A stretch of DNA of 64,000 nucleotides from positions 62,001 to 126,000 of the forward strand of contig NZ_CP019966.1 of assembly GCF_003031265.1 (NCBI RefSeq). The letters are read 5' to 3'. Made by a program: the position numbers and the translations under genes. The notes beneath the pieces were generated by a model. It did no database searches, had not been told where the DNA came from, and saw only the letters and a list, made by a program, of their open reading frames with translations. Positions 47,689-57,739 of the stretch are shown one piece after another. The stretch is from Rhodopseudomonas palustris (lineage in GTDB: Bacteria; Pseudomonadota; Alphaproteobacteria; Rhizobiales; Xanthobacteraceae). Positions within the stretch are counted from its first letter, which is position 1; the number at the start of each line of letters is the position of its first letter.

Positions 47689-48747
47689 CTAACCGATCGG
47701 CCCGCTCGCCGCGCGCGGGGCGAAATCGGGGATGCCGATCTCGTCCTTGCGGTGGCAGGCGACGTAGTGTTCGTGACCGGCGGCGTCGGGGAACGGCAAC
47801 TCCGCCCGGCAGCGCGCCTCGGCGAACGGGCAGCGCTGCGCGAAGCGGCAGCCGGGCGGCGGATCGACCGGCGACGGCGGCTCGCCCTTGACCAGATACT
47901 TGGCCTTCAGCTCGTCGCGCAGCGGACCGGGCGGCACAGCGGCCGACACCAGCGACCATGTGTAGGGATGGCGCGGCTCGGTGAACAGCGCCGAGGCCGG
48001 CGCCTGTTCGGCGATCTTGCCGAGATACATCACGGCGATCTCGTCGCAGAACTGCTGAATGACGCCGAGGTCGTGCGAGATGAAGATGTAGGTGAGGCCG
48101 CGCTCGCGCTGCAGCTTCTTCAAGAGGTTCAGGATCTGCGCCTGGATCGCGACGTCGAGCGCCGACACCGCCTCGTCGCAGACGATCAGCTCGGGCTCCG
48201 GCGCCAAGGCGCGGGCAATGCACAGCCGCTGGCGCTGACCGCCGGAGAACTGATGCGGAAACAGATCGGCGGCTTCCGGCGGCAGGCCGACTTCGGCGAG
48301 CAGCTTGCGCACGCGCGCGTCGCGCTCGCTGCGGCTACCGATCTCGAGCAGATCGAGCGGCTCGCGGATCTGGTCGCCGGCCCTTCGCCGCGGATCGAGC
48401 GCCGAGAACGGGTCCTGGAACACGATCTGCAGATGCTTGCGCGCCTTGCGCAGCGGCTCGCCGGTGAGCGGCATGATGTCTTCGCCGCGAAACACCACCT
48501 GCCCTGAGGTCGCCTGCACCAGCCTCATGATCGCCTGCGCGGTGGTGGATTTCCCCGAGCCGCTTTCGCCGACGATGCCGAAGGTGGTGCCCCGCTTGAC
48601 GCGGAAGCTGACGCCGTCGACCGCGTGAACGAACGACGGCTTGCCCCACGGCCGCTTACGGCCGGTGCGAAAGTGCACCACGAGGTCGTTGACGTCGAGC
48701 AGATAGGGATCGCCGTCGGCGGGGCGCAGATCTTCGTGGATCATCAT
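47689..48747 (-). CDS. Oligopeptide/dipeptide-type ABC transporter ATP-binding protein (DppF/OppF-like)
   Basis: Second ATPase of a peptide-class importer, 352 residues. Walker A GESGSGKST, Q-loop VFQDPFSALDPR, signature FSGGQRQRLCIARAL, Walker B LIVCDEAVSALD and H-loop FISHDLG are all present. The C-terminal oligo_HPY region has CRFAQRCPFAEARC, whose cysteines in relatives bind an iron-sulfur cluster. Its ATG overlaps the stop of the first ATPase gene (ATGA). It is last in the seven-gene operon. Confidence 0.88.
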   Translation of the reverse strand: MMIHEDLRPADGDPYLLDVNDLVVHFRTGRKRPWGKPSFVHAVDGVSFRVKRGTTFGIVGESGSGKSTTAQAIMRLVQATSGQVVFRGEDIMPLTGEPLRKARKHLQIVFQDPFSALDPRRRAGDQIREPLDLLEIGSRSERDARVRKLLAEVGLPPEAADLFPHQFSGGQRQRLCIARALAPEPELIVCDEAVSALDVAIQAQILNLLKKLQRERGLTYIFISHDLGVIQQFCDEIAVMYLGKIAEQAPASALFTEPRHPYTWSLVSAAVPPGPLRDELKAKYLVKGEPPSPVDPPPGCRFAQRCPFAEARCRAELPFPDAAGHEHYVACHRKDEIGIPDFAPRAASGPIG

Positions 48748-49742
48748 GCAGCGATCTCCTCGGCACGCCAGCACGACACCGCATGCCCGGCCGCGATCGC
48801 CCCGAGCGGCGGCTGCGGCCGCGACCGGCATGCCTCCGAGGCGTTGGCGCAGCGCGCCAGGAACGCGCAATCCGGCCCGCGATTGCCGAGCGCCGGCACC
48901 ATGCCGGGAATTTCGCCCAGATCGACCCACTCCTCCGGCTTGGCGACGCCGACGGTGAGATGCGGGACGCAGCCGAGAAGCCCACGCGTATAGGGATGGC
49001 GCGGCCGTGCCGCGATCTCATGCGCCGGCCCGGTCTCGATGCAGCGACCGGCATAGAGCACGGCGATTTCGTCGGCGAGTTCGGCGACCGCGCCGAGGTC
49101 GTGCGTGATCAGCACGATTGCGGCCTCGGTCTCGTCCTGGAGCTGGGCGAGCAGGTCGAAGATCTGCGCCTGCACGGTGACGTCGAGCGCAGTGGTCGGC
49201 TCGTCGGCGATCAAGAGCTTCGGCCGGCAGGCGAGCGCCATCGCGATCATCACCCGCTGCCGCATGCCGCCGGACATCTGATGCGGATAGGCTTTGGCGC
49301 GCTGCTCGGCGGCCGGGATCTGCACCGCTTTCAGGAACTGCACGGCCTGCTCGGCGGCGTCCTTGCGGCTGAGCCGGCGGTGATAATACAGCACCTCGGC
49401 GATCTGATCGCCGACGGTGTACAGCGGGTTCAGCGCCGTCATCGGCTCCTGGAACACCATCGACATCGCGTCGCCCCGCAGCGCGCGCATCCGCTTCGGT
49501 CGCGCGGTGAGCAGATCTTCGCCGTCGAGCATGATGCGCCCGCCGGTGACCACGAAGCCTTCCGGCAGCAGCCGCATGATCGCCAGCGCCGTCATGCTCT
49601 TGCCGCAGCCGGACTCGCCGACCAGCGCGACGGTGCGCGCCTTATCGAGGGTGAACGACAGATTCTCCAGCACCGGGACCAGATCGCCGTCGCGATTGGT
49701 CATGCTGACGCTGAGATTCTCGACAGACAATACCGGCGCCAT
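48744..49742 (-). CDS. Oligopeptide/dipeptide-type ABC transporter ATP-binding protein (DppD/OppD-like)
   Basis: First ATPase, 332 residues. Walker [11 protein letters not shown]-loop [12 protein letters not shown], signature [15 protein letters not shown] and Walker [13 protein letters not shown] are present. The C-terminal [14 protein letters not shown] and [14 protein letters not shown] follow the oligo_HPY pattern. GGAGG lies five bases before this ATG; the ATG one codon earlier overlaps the permease stop (TGATG). It pairs with the DppF-like subunit. Confidence 0.88.
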   Translation of the reverse strand: MAPVLSVENLSVSMTNRDGDLVPVLENLSFTLDKARTVALVGESGCGKSMTALAIMRLLPEGFVVTGGRIMLDGEDLLTARPKRMRALRGDAMSMVFQEPMTALNPLYTVGDQIAEVLYYHRRLSRKDAAEQAVQFLKAVQIPAAEQRAKAYPHQMSGGMRQRVMIAMALACRPKLLIADEPTTALDVTVQAQIFDLLAQLQDETEAAIVLITHDLGAVAELADEIAVLYAGRCIETGPAHEIAARPRHPYTRGLLGCVPHLTVGVAKPEEWVDLGEIPGMVPALGNRGPDCAFLARCANASEACRSRPQPPLGAIAAGHAVSCWRAEEIAA

Positions 49743-49744
49743 CA

Positions 49745-50653
49745 TCACCTCCGCCGCAGCCGCGGATTGACCGCATCGTTGACGCCGTCGCCGACCAGGC
49801 TGACCGCCAGCACGGCGAGGAAGATCGCGGCGCCCGGGAACGTCACCGCCCACCAGGCGTCGAGTACGTAGTTGCGGTTCTGGCCGATCATCAGGCCCCA
49901 GCTCATGGTGTTGGGATCGCCGAGGCCGAGGAAGCTGAGGCCGCCCTCGAACAGGATCGCAGTGCCGATCGCCAGCGTCGCCGACACGATGATCGGCGGC
50001 AGCGCGTTCGGCAACACCACCCGCAGGATCAGATGCAGATTGCCGGCGCCGGCGGCGCGCGAGGCCTTGATGAAATCCAGATCCCGCAGCCGCATGAATT
50101 CGGCGCGCGTCAACCGCGCCGCCGCGGTCCAGCTCACCGCGCCGATCGCCAGCGTAATGGTCGACAGCTTCGGACCGAACAGCGTCACCAGCACCATCGC
50201 GAACAGCAGCGGCGGCAACACCTGGAAGAACTCGGCGATCTTGACCAGGAGCGCGTCGACCCAGCCGCCGAAGAAGCCGGCGAGCGCACCGACGGTGACG
50301 CCGATCACGATCGTAATCAGCGCCGCCACTGCGCCCACCGTCAGCGTTGCGCGGCCGCCATAGATCAGCCCGGCCAGCACGTCGCGGCCGAGATAATCGG
50401 TGCCGAGCGGAGCATCGGCCGCGGGCGCGGCAAACGGCAGCCCGACGATGTCGAGCGGATCGACCGGATACAGCCACGGACCGAGCGCGGTGCCGGCGAG
50501 CAGCAGCAAGAGCAGAATCGCGCCGGCGACGCCGGACGGACTCTTCATGAACTGGCGCAGCGCAGCCCGGGCCGGCGACACCGCCTTCGGCACTTTGCTG
50601 ACGCTGGGAACGGGCTTCTGTGCCATCGCGAGCGAAGACTCCATCGTGCTCAT
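49745..50653 (-). CDS. Peptide-type ABC transporter permease (DppC/OppC-like)
   Basis: Inner-membrane permease of 302 residues. A cytoplasmic N-terminus precedes helix 1 (VAGAILLLLLLAGTALG). PLGTDYLGRDVLAGLIYGGR is the OppC hallmark, and the ATPase contact loop is FIKASRAAGAGNLHLILRVV. ATGA overlap with the upstream permease stop and TGATG overlap with the downstream ATPase show tight coupling. Confidence 0.88.
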   Translation of the reverse strand: MSTMESSLAMAQKPVPSVSKVPKAVSPARAALRQFMKSPSGVAGAILLLLLLAGTALGPWLYPVDPLDIVGLPFAAPAADAPLGTDYLGRDVLAGLIYGGRATLTVGAVAALITIVIGVTVGALAGFFGGWVDALLVKIAEFFQVLPPLLFAMVLVTLFGPKLSTITLAIGAVSWTAAARLTRAEFMRLRDLDFIKASRAAGAGNLHLILRVVLPNALPPIIVSATLAIGTAILFEGGLSFLGLGDPNTMSWGLMIGQNRNYVLDAWWAVTFPGAAIFLAVLAVSLVGDGVNDAVNPRLRRR

Positions 50654-51630
50654 CGGGCACCTGCGCGGATGCGAGGATCGATCAGGCGGTACACCAGGTC
50701 GGTGAGGATATTGGCCGCGATCACCATCACGGCGGAGAAGAACAGCACGCCCATCAGCGTCGGGTAGTCGCGGCGCAGGATCGAGTCGAACACCAGCCGC
50801 CCCATGCCCGGCCAGGAGTACACCGTCTCCACCAACACCGCCCCGGCGAACAGATTACCGAACTGCAGGCCAATCACGGTGACGATCGGGATCAGGGTGT
50901 TGCGCAGCGCGTGCTTGACCAGCACCACCCGCTCCGGCAGCCCCTTGGCGCGCGCGGTGCGGATGTAGTCCGCCGACAGCACGTCGATCATGTTGACGCG
51001 GGCGAGCCGCGAATATTGCGCGACGAATACCAGCCCCAGCGTGATCGACGGCAGCACCAGATGCTTGGCGACGTCAGCCGCGTAGGCAAAGCCGGTTTTC
51101 GGATTGACCACGTCGGTCATGCCGTTGACCGGCAAGATCGGCCACACCGAGCCGAACAGCAGCAGAAGCAACAGGCCGGTCCAGAAGATCGGCGCCGCGT
51201 GGCCGGCGAGCGACAGCACGGTGACGCCGTGGCTGAGCAAACCGTTCGGGCGCCGCGCGCTGATCACGCCGAGCACCGTGCCGATCAGCACTGCCACCAC
51301 CAGCGAGGCGGCTGCCAGATACAGCGTCGCCGGCAGCCGCTGCAGGATCAGGCCGAGCACCGGCTGATTGAAGTAGTAGGAATAGCCGAAGTCGCCATGC
51401 GCCACCTTACCTAGATAGGTGAACATCTGTTCGAGCAGGCTGTGGTCGAGGCCGTATTTTGCCCGGAGCGCCGCGATCACCTCGGGCGACGCCCCACCCA
51501 TCTCGCCGGCGATCACCTGCACCGGGTCGCCCGGTGCAAGATGGATCAGGCAGAAATTCATCACCAGCACCGCCAGCAGCAGCGCGACGGCGTTGGCGAG
51601 TTTTCCGAACAGATGGGTGAGGAGAGCCAT
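50650..51630 (-). CDS. Peptide-type ABC transporter permease (DppB/OppB-like)
   Basis: Inner-membrane permease of 326 residues. It has six helices, the OppB start block VMNFCLIHLAPGDPVQVIAG and the contact loop YIRTARAKGLPERVVLVKHAL. Forms a heterodimer with the OppC-like subunit encoded next. It begins 27 bases after the solute-binding protein gene. Confidence 0.88.
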   Translation of the reverse strand: MALLTHLFGKLANAVALLLAVLVMNFCLIHLAPGDPVQVIAGEMGGASPEVIAALRAKYGLDHSLLEQMFTYLGKVAHGDFGYSYYFNQPVLGLILQRLPATLYLAAASLVVAVLIGTVLGVISARRPNGLLSHGVTVLSLAGHAAPIFWTGLLLLLLFGSVWPILPVNGMTDVVNPKTGFAYAADVAKHLVLPSITLGLVFVAQYSRLARVNMIDVLSADYIRTARAKGLPERVVLVKHALRNTLIPIVTVIGLQFGNLFAGAVLVETVYSWPGMGRLVFDSILRRDYPTLMGVLFFSAVMVIAANILTDLVYRLIDPRIRAGAR

Positions 51631-51657
51631 TGATGCTTCGTCGGTCGAGATTGCGGA

Positions 51658-53259
51658 TCAGTTCTTCGGCGGAGTCGCCCAGTACAGCTCATCGAGCGGC
51701 GAGGCGACGCCCCACACCGTGGTCGGCAGGTTGCCGAGTCCCTTGGCGAACGAGGTGTGGTACGGAGTGGCGTTGATGTAGAAGATCGGCGCGTCTTCGA
51801 CGACGATCTTCTGGAACTCCGAATACAGCGCCTTGCGCTTGTCCGGCGAGCTTTCCTGGGCGGCTTGGCCGAGGATCTCGTCGACCTTCGGATTGGCGTA
51901 TTGCTGGGTGTTCGACCAGATGATGCCCTTGCGGATGTTCGAGCTGAGATAGGTCCGATCGACGCCGATCACCGGGTCGCCCCAGTTGAACACCGTGTCC
52001 ATCGTCATGTCGAAGTCGAAATTGGCGACACGCTGGGCCCAGGTCGGGAAGTCGGGCGCCGCGCGGACTTCGAGATTGATCCCGACCCGCTTCAGCGCCG
52101 AACGCAGATATTCGGCGACGTTACGCTGCTGCTCGTCATTGCCGGGGATGTAGTCGATCGTCAGCGTGGTGCGGACTCCGGAGCCATCCGGCTTGAGCCC
52201 GGCCTCATCGAGCAGCTTGTTGGCCTTGGCAATGTCGAATTTGTACTGCTCGACATTCTTCTCTTCCAGCGGCGAGCCCGGCGCGATCGGTCCGGTCGAC
52301 GGCAAGGCCTTGCCGCCCATCAGCTTCTTGACGATGAACTCGCGGTTGGCCGCATAGCCGATCGCCTGACGGACCCGCACGTCGTCGAGCGGCTTCTTCT
52401 TGGTGTTGAAAGCGAGCCAGTTGAGCGCACCGATGCCGGCAAAGCCCTTGTCGGTGACGACGACGTTCGGCGCCTTCTCCAGCCGCTCGATGTCGCGCAC
52501 GCCGGTGAAGTAGGGCACCATATGAACGTCGCCGCGCTCGGCCGACACCATCAGGGCGTTCGGATCCGAAATCAGCCGCACCACGATCTTGTCGAGCTTC
52601 GGCCGGCCCGGAATGAAGAATTTGTCGAATTTCTCCAGCGTGTAGTAATCGCCCTGCTTGTATTCGGTGAGCTTGTAGGGCCCTGAGCCGATCGGCTTCA
52701 GGTTGGCCGGATGCGATTTGACGTCCTGGCCGTCGCCATAGACGTGCTTCGGCAGGATCGGCATCAGCGCCGGCGACATCGCCAGCAGCAGCGCCGGATG
52801 AGGATGCGTCAGCTTGATCACCGCCGTGTGCGGATCCGGCGTATCGACGCTCTCGACTGCCGCCAGCATCGTCTTGAACGGATGGTTGGCCTTGATGGTC
52901 ATGATCGAGAACGCGACGTCCTCGGAGGTCACCGGCTTGCCGTCGTGGAAGGTGGCGTTCTTGACCAGCTTCAGCGTCACCGTCAGCCCGTCCTTCGACA
53001 CGTCCCAGGACTCGGCGAGATAAGGCTGCGGATTCCACTTGTCGTCGTAGCGCAGCGGGCTGGCGAAAATCTGCGTGCTCGGCAGCGCGGTGGCGATACC
53101 GGACTGGACGGCACCGTTGAAGTGTCGCGGCACCTGGGTCGAACCGATCACCAGCGTTCCGCCGCTCCCCGCACCTTCCGCTTTGGTTTCGAGCGGCAGT
53201 CCCATCAGCGCAATGCCGCCGAGGGCTCCGACTACAAAGGATCGCTTCGTCAACATCAT
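51658..53259 (-). CDS. Periplasmic solute-binding protein, family 5
   Basis: Captures the substrate for the neighbouring permeases. It has 533 residues, typical of DppA/OppA. The N-terminus TKRSFVVGALGGIALMGLPL is a signal peptide with a KR pair that resembles a weak Tat motif. YDDKWNPQPYLAESWDVSKDGLTVTLKL, TFHDGKPVTSEDV and GSGPYKLTEYKQGDYYTLEKF are family 5 blocks. Peptide, nickel, opine and many other ligands bind such proteins, so the substrate remains open. Confidence 0.87.
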   Translation of the reverse strand: MMLTKRSFVVGALGGIALMGLPLETKAEGAGSGGTLVIGSTQVPRHFNGAVQSGIATALPSTQIFASPLRYDDKWNPQPYLAESWDVSKDGLTVTLKLVKNATFHDGKPVTSEDVAFSIMTIKANHPFKTMLAAVESVDTPDPHTAVIKLTHPHPALLLAMSPALMPILPKHVYGDGQDVKSHPANLKPIGSGPYKLTEYKQGDYYTLEKFDKFFIPGRPKLDKIVVRLISDPNALMVSAERGDVHMVPYFTGVRDIERLEKAPNVVVTDKGFAGIGALNWLAFNTKKKPLDDVRVRQAIGYAANREFIVKKLMGGKALPSTGPIAPGSPLEEKNVEQYKFDIAKANKLLDEAGLKPDGSGVRTTLTIDYIPGNDEQQRNVAEYLRSALKRVGINLEVRAAPDFPTWAQRVANFDFDMTMDTVFNWGDPVIGVDRTYLSSNIRKGIIWSNTQQYANPKVDEILGQAAQESSPDKRKALYSEFQKIVVEDAPIFYINATPYHTSFAKGLGNLPTTVWGVASPLDELYWATPPKN

Positions 53260-53348
53260 CGGTCAGAACTCCGCTGCAAGAAAGGATGGGCGAGGCAGGA
53301 CGTGGAAAGCCGGGTGGCTTTCGCGGGGAGAAACTGGCAGGGCGGGCG

Positions 53349-54305
53349 TCACGACAGCGCTCCGGCCGGCGCCAAAGCGCGGTCGAGGATCGCGTCGAGT
53401 TCGGACGGCGGCGGCAGATCGGCGGTGCCGACGCCGACCAGCACGATGCCGGGCTCGGCCGGTCCGGCATCGGCCGGCGACAGGCTCCAGACGCTCTCGA
53501 CCATCTGAAACACTTTGACGTCGTCTTCGCCGGCGAGGCGGCACGAGCCCTTCAGCCGCAACAGCTGCGGCGGCAGCTTGTCGACCGCACAGGCGAGCCG
53601 GGCACGGTCGAACCGGCCGGCGCGGCGATACGCCCAGCTCTTGAAGGTGGCGCCGTGATTGATCGCCGCGGCATCTACCGCGTCGGCCCGGAAACCGCTC
53701 GACGACGCAGCCGTCTCTAGCTCCGCCAGCGTCGGCATCGCGCCTTGCGCGGTGTCGACGATGCGCACGTCCGGGCGCAGGCTCCGCACCGCAGCACGCG
53801 CGGCAGCCAGAGCATCGGCATTCACCAGATCGGTCTTGTTCAGGAGGACAATGTCGCAGCGCTCAAACTGGCCGCGTACGGTGTCGCCGACCTTGGAATC
53901 GTCGATCAGTTGCGCAATCCGGCTGGCGTCGGCCAACACGATCACCCGATCGAGCCGCAGCGACGGTTCGATCAGCGCAATCTCGGCGATCTTCCATGGA
54001 TCGCCGACGCCGGAGGCTTCGATCACGATTCGCTCGAACGGCACCGCGGCGTCGAGGACCTGGCACATCGTGTCGATGAAGCTGGTGCCGATGCTGCAGC
54101 AGATGCAGCCGTTGGTCAGCGTCATCGTGGTGCCGTCGTGACTCTGGATCAGCGTCGCGTCGACATTGACCTCGCCGAAATCATTGACTAGCACGGCCGT
54201 CCGAGGGCCGCCGCTGCGTAGCAGATGGTTGACGAAGGTGGTTTTGCCCGCGCCGAGAAAGCCGCCGATCACCGTGACTGAAATGGTCGCGGATGCTGCC
54301 GTCAT
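53349..54305 (-). CDS. CobW/COG0523 family GTPase (putative metallochaperone)
   Basis: G3E-family P-loop GTPase of 318 residues. Walker A GGFLGAGKTT, the metal site CxCC (GCICCSIG), the switch region IEASGVGDP and NKTD guanine motif are present, with a C-terminal CobW_C-like region. Family members deliver or insert metals such as zinc, cobalt or nickel into client enzymes. Its ATG overlaps the amidohydrolase stop (ATGA), making that metal-dependent enzyme a likely client. This is inference. Confidence 0.85.
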   Translation of the reverse strand: MTAASATISVTVIGGFLGAGKTTFVNHLLRSGGPRTAVLVNDFGEVNVDATLIQSHDGTTMTLTNGCICCSIGTSFIDTMCQVLDAAVPFERIVIEASGVGDPWKIAEIALIEPSLRLDRVIVLADASRIAQLIDDSKVGDTVRGQFERCDIVLLNKTDLVNADALAAARAAVRSLRPDVRIVDTAQGAMPTLAELETAASSSGFRADAVDAAAINHGATFKSWAYRRAGRFDRARLACAVDKLPPQLLRLKGSCRLAGEDDVKVFQMVESVWSLSPADAGPAEPGIVLVGVGTADLPPPSELDAILDRALAPAGALS

Positions 54306-55945
54306 GCGCGGGGCGCCTCCTTGATCATGCCGCCGATCACGGTGCCCCAGACCGCGATCTCCTTCAGCCGCTCCGGCGGAACAGCCAGCGGATCCTCATC
54401 GAGCACGACGAAGTCGGCATATTTGCCGGTTTCGATGCTGCCGACCAGATGATCCATCTTCAAAGTATAGGCTGCTCCGATGGTGATTGCAGCAAGCGCC
54501 TGCTCGGTGGTGAGCGCTTCGGTATCCCGGCCCAGCACACGCCCGCTCGACGACACGCGATTGACCGCACACCATGCGGTGAACAGCGGCGCCAGCGGCG
54601 TCACCGGAGCGTCGGAGTGGATCGCGAACGGCACCCCGATCCGCTGGGCGGTCCCGGTGGCGTCGAGCCGCGCTGCACGCTCCGGCCCCATCGTCAGCTC
54701 GTAGTGCGCATCGCCCCAGTAGTACAGGTGGTTGGCGAACAGATTGGCGCAAACGCCGAGATTCTTCATCCGCCGGAACTGCGCGACGCTGGCCATTTGG
54801 CAATGCTGCAGGGTATGGCGATGATCGGGACGCGGCGCGACTGTCTGTGCGGCCTCGATCGCATCGAGCGCCACTTCGGTGGCCTCGTCGCCGTTGGTGT
54901 GAATGTGAAGCTGCACGCCGGCGCGGTGATACGCTTCGACCAGCCGCGGCAGCTCTTCGGGCGCGATGTACCACAGGCCGTTGGCGGCACCGTTGTGATA
55001 GCCGGGCCAGCGCAGCCGCGCGGTGAAGCCCTGGATCGAGCCATCGACCACCAGTTTGACGATACCGTAATGCAGCTTGTCGCTGGCGTGGCCGCGCAGC
55101 GTTTCCAACTTGGCGATCGCCTGTTCGGGCGTATGCGACACCGCGGCCAGCGCCGGCACCAAGCGAACGCCGAAATCGGCCTGGCTGGTCGCACTGCGAT
55201 AGACTTCGATGGTCGGATCGGCGAGGTCGTTATGCAGGTCGGTGATCGTAGTGACGCCCTGCACGCAGCACGACGCCGCATAGCGCCGCACGTCCGCCTC
55301 GGTGATGGTACCAGCGAGCGGATTGTGGCCGAGCGCACGGAACAGCCGCATCCGCGCCGGAATGCCCTGCAGTTCGCCGCTCGCCAGGCCATCTGCGCCG
55401 GCGACGACGCCCGAAATGTTGGTGGCCTGCAGCAGCTCGGCACGCTCGAGTGTCAGCGTGTTGACGTTGTTGATATGGAACGAGGCGTGGACGACGAGGA
55501 CCGGACGCTTGGTCGACACCCGGTCGAGATCCTGCCGAGTCAGCATCTTGCCGCCGATATGCAGCGGATCGAAACCCCAGGCGTAGAGCGGTGAACCATC
55601 GTCGGGCAGCGCGGCTTCAGCCTGCTGCAGCCGCGCCACGATCGCTTCGATGTCCGGCACACCGACCACTACTTTGCCTTCCGGCGACCGGCGGTCGAAC
55701 GCGCCCACATAAGGCTGCTTCCACATCAGGCCTTCCATGATGTGGCTGTGGCCTTCGACGAAGCCGGGCATCAACACCTTGTCGGCGAAGCGGGTATCGA
55801 GCCGCGCGCCGCTTACCATCAGTTCGTCAGCGCTGCCGGTCGCAACGATCCGCCCGTCTCGCACCGCAACATGCGTCGCGCTCGGCCGCGACGGGTTCAT
55901 GGTGATAATCTTGCGGGCGGAATAAACGACGGTGTCAGACGGCAC
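54302..55945 (-). CDS. Metal-dependent amidohydrolase (YtcJ / Amidohydro_3 type)
   Basis: Hydrolase of 547 residues with the TIM-barrel amidohydrolase fold. FVEGHSHIMEGL supplies the first metal histidines (HxH), VQLHIHTNGDEATEVALDAI and HTLQHCQM the later ones, and IGVPFAIHSDAPV the catalytic aspartate. There is no signal peptide, so it is cytoplasmic and could act on what the ABC importer brings in. First gene of the operon. Relatives act on N-acyl or formamide-type substrates. The substrate here is unknown. Confidence 0.85.
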   Translation of the reverse strand: MPSDTVVYSARKIITMNPSRPSATHVAVRDGRIVATGSADELMVSGARLDTRFADKVLMPGFVEGHSHIMEGLMWKQPYVGAFDRRSPEGKVVVGVPDIEAIVARLQQAEAALPDDGSPLYAWGFDPLHIGGKMLTRQDLDRVSTKRPVLVVHASFHINNVNTLTLERAELLQATNISGVVAGADGLASGELQGIPARMRLFRALGHNPLAGTITEADVRRYAASCCVQGVTTITDLHNDLADPTIEVYRSATSQADFGVRLVPALAAVSHTPEQAIAKLETLRGHASDKLHYGIVKLVVDGSIQGFTARLRWPGYHNGAANGLWYIAPEELPRLVEAYHRAGVQLHIHTNGDEATEVALDAIEAAQTVAPRPDHRHTLQHCQMASVAQFRRMKNLGVCANLFANHLYYWGDAHYELTMGPERAARLDATGTAQRIGVPFAIHSDAPVTPLAPLFTAWCAVNRVSSSGRVLGRDTEALTTEQALAAITIGAAYTLKMDHLVGSIETGKYADFVVLDEDPLAVPPERLKEIAVWGTVIGGMIKEAPRA

Positions 55946-55962
55946 GCTTAGTCTCCAGGCTT

Positions 55963-56107
55963 GCGATTGCGAGCGTGAAGCGATCGTCCCCGTGGCACTA
56001 GCGCCAGATGCCGAGCACGAATGGAGCCAGGGCTATGCGCCAACTGCCGCCTCCCATGGCTCGCTTCTTGCAGACGGTTTGTAAAAGCTTCATTCTCGCA
56101 ATGACAG
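55963..56107. repeat. Probable decayed copy of the palindromic repeat
   Basis: The left part GCGATTGCGAGCGTGAAGCG and the right part AGCTTCATTCTCGCAATGAC resemble the two ends of the other copies, but the middle is unrelated sequence. It lies in the 238-base gap between the amidohydrolase operon and the divergent regulator gene. Confidence 0.4.
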
Positions 56108-56183
56108 CCGTTTCGCGTCGTCGTGTCAGTCAGGGTATCGCGTCTTGGGAAAGCTAGCACAGCTCACATTCCGGGAGTCCACT

Positions 56184-57725
56184 GTGGCACGCACGCCTAA
56201 CGGCGGTGCAATTGCCTCTTCAGATGCCGCCGCATTAGGCAAAGACGAGTTATTCTGGGGCGCGTTGTTTCGCGGCCTCAACCGCGGCGGCTCTTTCCTG
56301 CAATTGCAGATTCGCCAGATCATCGTGACGGCGATCGAGGATGGCCGGCTGCCGCTCGGCATGAAGATGCCGTCCAGCCGCGACCTCGCCACCGTGCTGA
56401 AGGTGTCACGTAACACTGTGGTGATCGCTTACGAGCAGCTCGTTGATCAGAACTTTCTGGTCTCGCGGCAGCGCAGCGGTTACTTCGTCGCCGGCCTGCC
56501 GAAGAAATTCGCCACCGAAACGCCCGGCCTCGCCGAGGTCACCAGCCGCGGTGACGAACACTGGGCCGATCGCTTCGCGGTGAGGCCATCGGCGCATCGC
56601 AACATCGTCAAGCCGCTCGACTGGCAAACGCATCCCTACCCGTTCATCTTCGGGCAGTTCGATCCGAGTCTGTTTCCGACCAACGACTGGCGCGAAAGCG
56701 CCCGTGCCGCACTCAGCGTTCCGGAAATCAACAACTGGGCCCGCGACCTGATCGACGGTGACGATCCGGCGCTGATCGAGCAACTGCAGCTACAGGTGCT
56801 GCCGCGCCGCGGCATCCACGCCCGCGCCGACGAGATCATGATGACGATCGGGGCTCAGCACGCGCTGTATCTGATCGCGACGCTGTTCATCAACGGCCAG
56901 ACCAAGGTCGGCATCGAAGAGCCGGGCTATCCGGACGCCCGCAACATTTTCCGGATGCTGACGCCCAACGTGGTGCCGCTTTCCGTCGATGGCGAAGGGC
57001 TGGTGCCGGACGCGACTTTCCAGAGCTGCGCGCTGGCCTATGTCACCGCCAGTCATCAGTGCCCAACCGCCGTGACGATGCCGCTGCCGCGCCGCGTCGA
57101 ACTGTTGAAGGCCGCCGCGGCGGGCGACGTGGTGGTGGTCGAGGACGATTACGAAGGCGAGCTGATGCCGGAGACGGCGACGCTGCCGCCGCTGAAGAGC
57201 CTCGATCGCGCCAGCAACGTGCTCTATGTCGGCAGCCTGTCGAAGGCGCTGGCCCCTGGGCTGCGGCTCGGTTACGTCGTCGCTCCCGCCCCGGTGATCC
57301 GCGAACTGCGCGCGCTGCGCCGGCTGATGCTGCGGCATCCTCCGCTCAACAATCAGCGCGTCGCCGCGCTTTTCATCGGCCTCGGCCACTATCGGGCGCA
57401 TCTCGCCCAGGTCGGCCGCGTGCTGCTGGAACGCGCCAAACTGCTGGACCAGCTGCTGCCCAAGCATCTGCCGAGCTGCAGCTTCTCACGCGGTCCAGGC
57501 TCGACCAATTTCTGGGTGACCTGCCCGACTTCGATCGACGCCACCGCTCTGGCCGAAGCTGCGCTCGAACAGGGCGTCGTGATCGAGCCCGGCGCCGTAT
57601 TCTCGATGGACGAAACCGCGAGCCGGCACTGCTTCCGGCTCGGCTTCTCCTCGATCCGCACCGACCGCATCGAGGTCGGCATCGAGCGGCTCGGCAAGGT
57701 GCTGGCGAAGCAGCTCGAGGGCTGA
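56184..57725 (+). CDS. MocR/PdxR-type GntR regulator with aminotransferase domain
   Basis: Transcription factor of 513 residues. The winged helix-turn-helix lies at about residues 38-105 (RLPLGMKMPSSRDLATVLKV, SRNTVVIAYEQL) and the rest is a class I aminotransferase fold. K354 (GSLSKALAPGLRLG) is the PLP lysine, DDYEGEL holds the PLP-ring aspartate, and VTASHQCPTAVTMP is a family block. The GTG start has GGGAG upstream. It is divergent from the amidohydrolase-ABC operon and may control it. Confidence 0.87.
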   Translation: MARTPNGGAIASSDAAALGKDELFWGALFRGLNRGGSFLQLQIRQIIVTAIEDGRLPLGMKMPSSRDLATVLKVSRNTVVIAYEQLVDQNFLVSRQRSGYFVAGLPKKFATETPGLAEVTSRGDEHWADRFAVRPSAHRNIVKPLDWQTHPYPFIFGQFDPSLFPTNDWRESARAALSVPEINNWARDLIDGDDPALIEQLQLQVLPRRGIHARADEIMMTIGAQHALYLIATLFINGQTKVGIEEPGYPDARNIFRMLTPNVVPLSVDGEGLVPDATFQSCALAYVTASHQCPTAVTMPLPRRVELLKAAAAGDVVVVEDDYEGELMPETATLPPLKSLDRASNVLYVGSLSKALAPGLRLGYVVAPAPVIRELRALRRLMLRHPPLNNQRVAALFIGLGHYRAHLAQVGRVLLERAKLLDQLLPKHLPSCSFSRGPGSTNFWVTCPTSIDATALAEAALEQGVVIEPGAVFSMDETASRHCFRLGFSSIRTDRIEVGIERLGKVLAKQLEG

Positions 57726-57739
57726 TCAGACGTCGCAGC

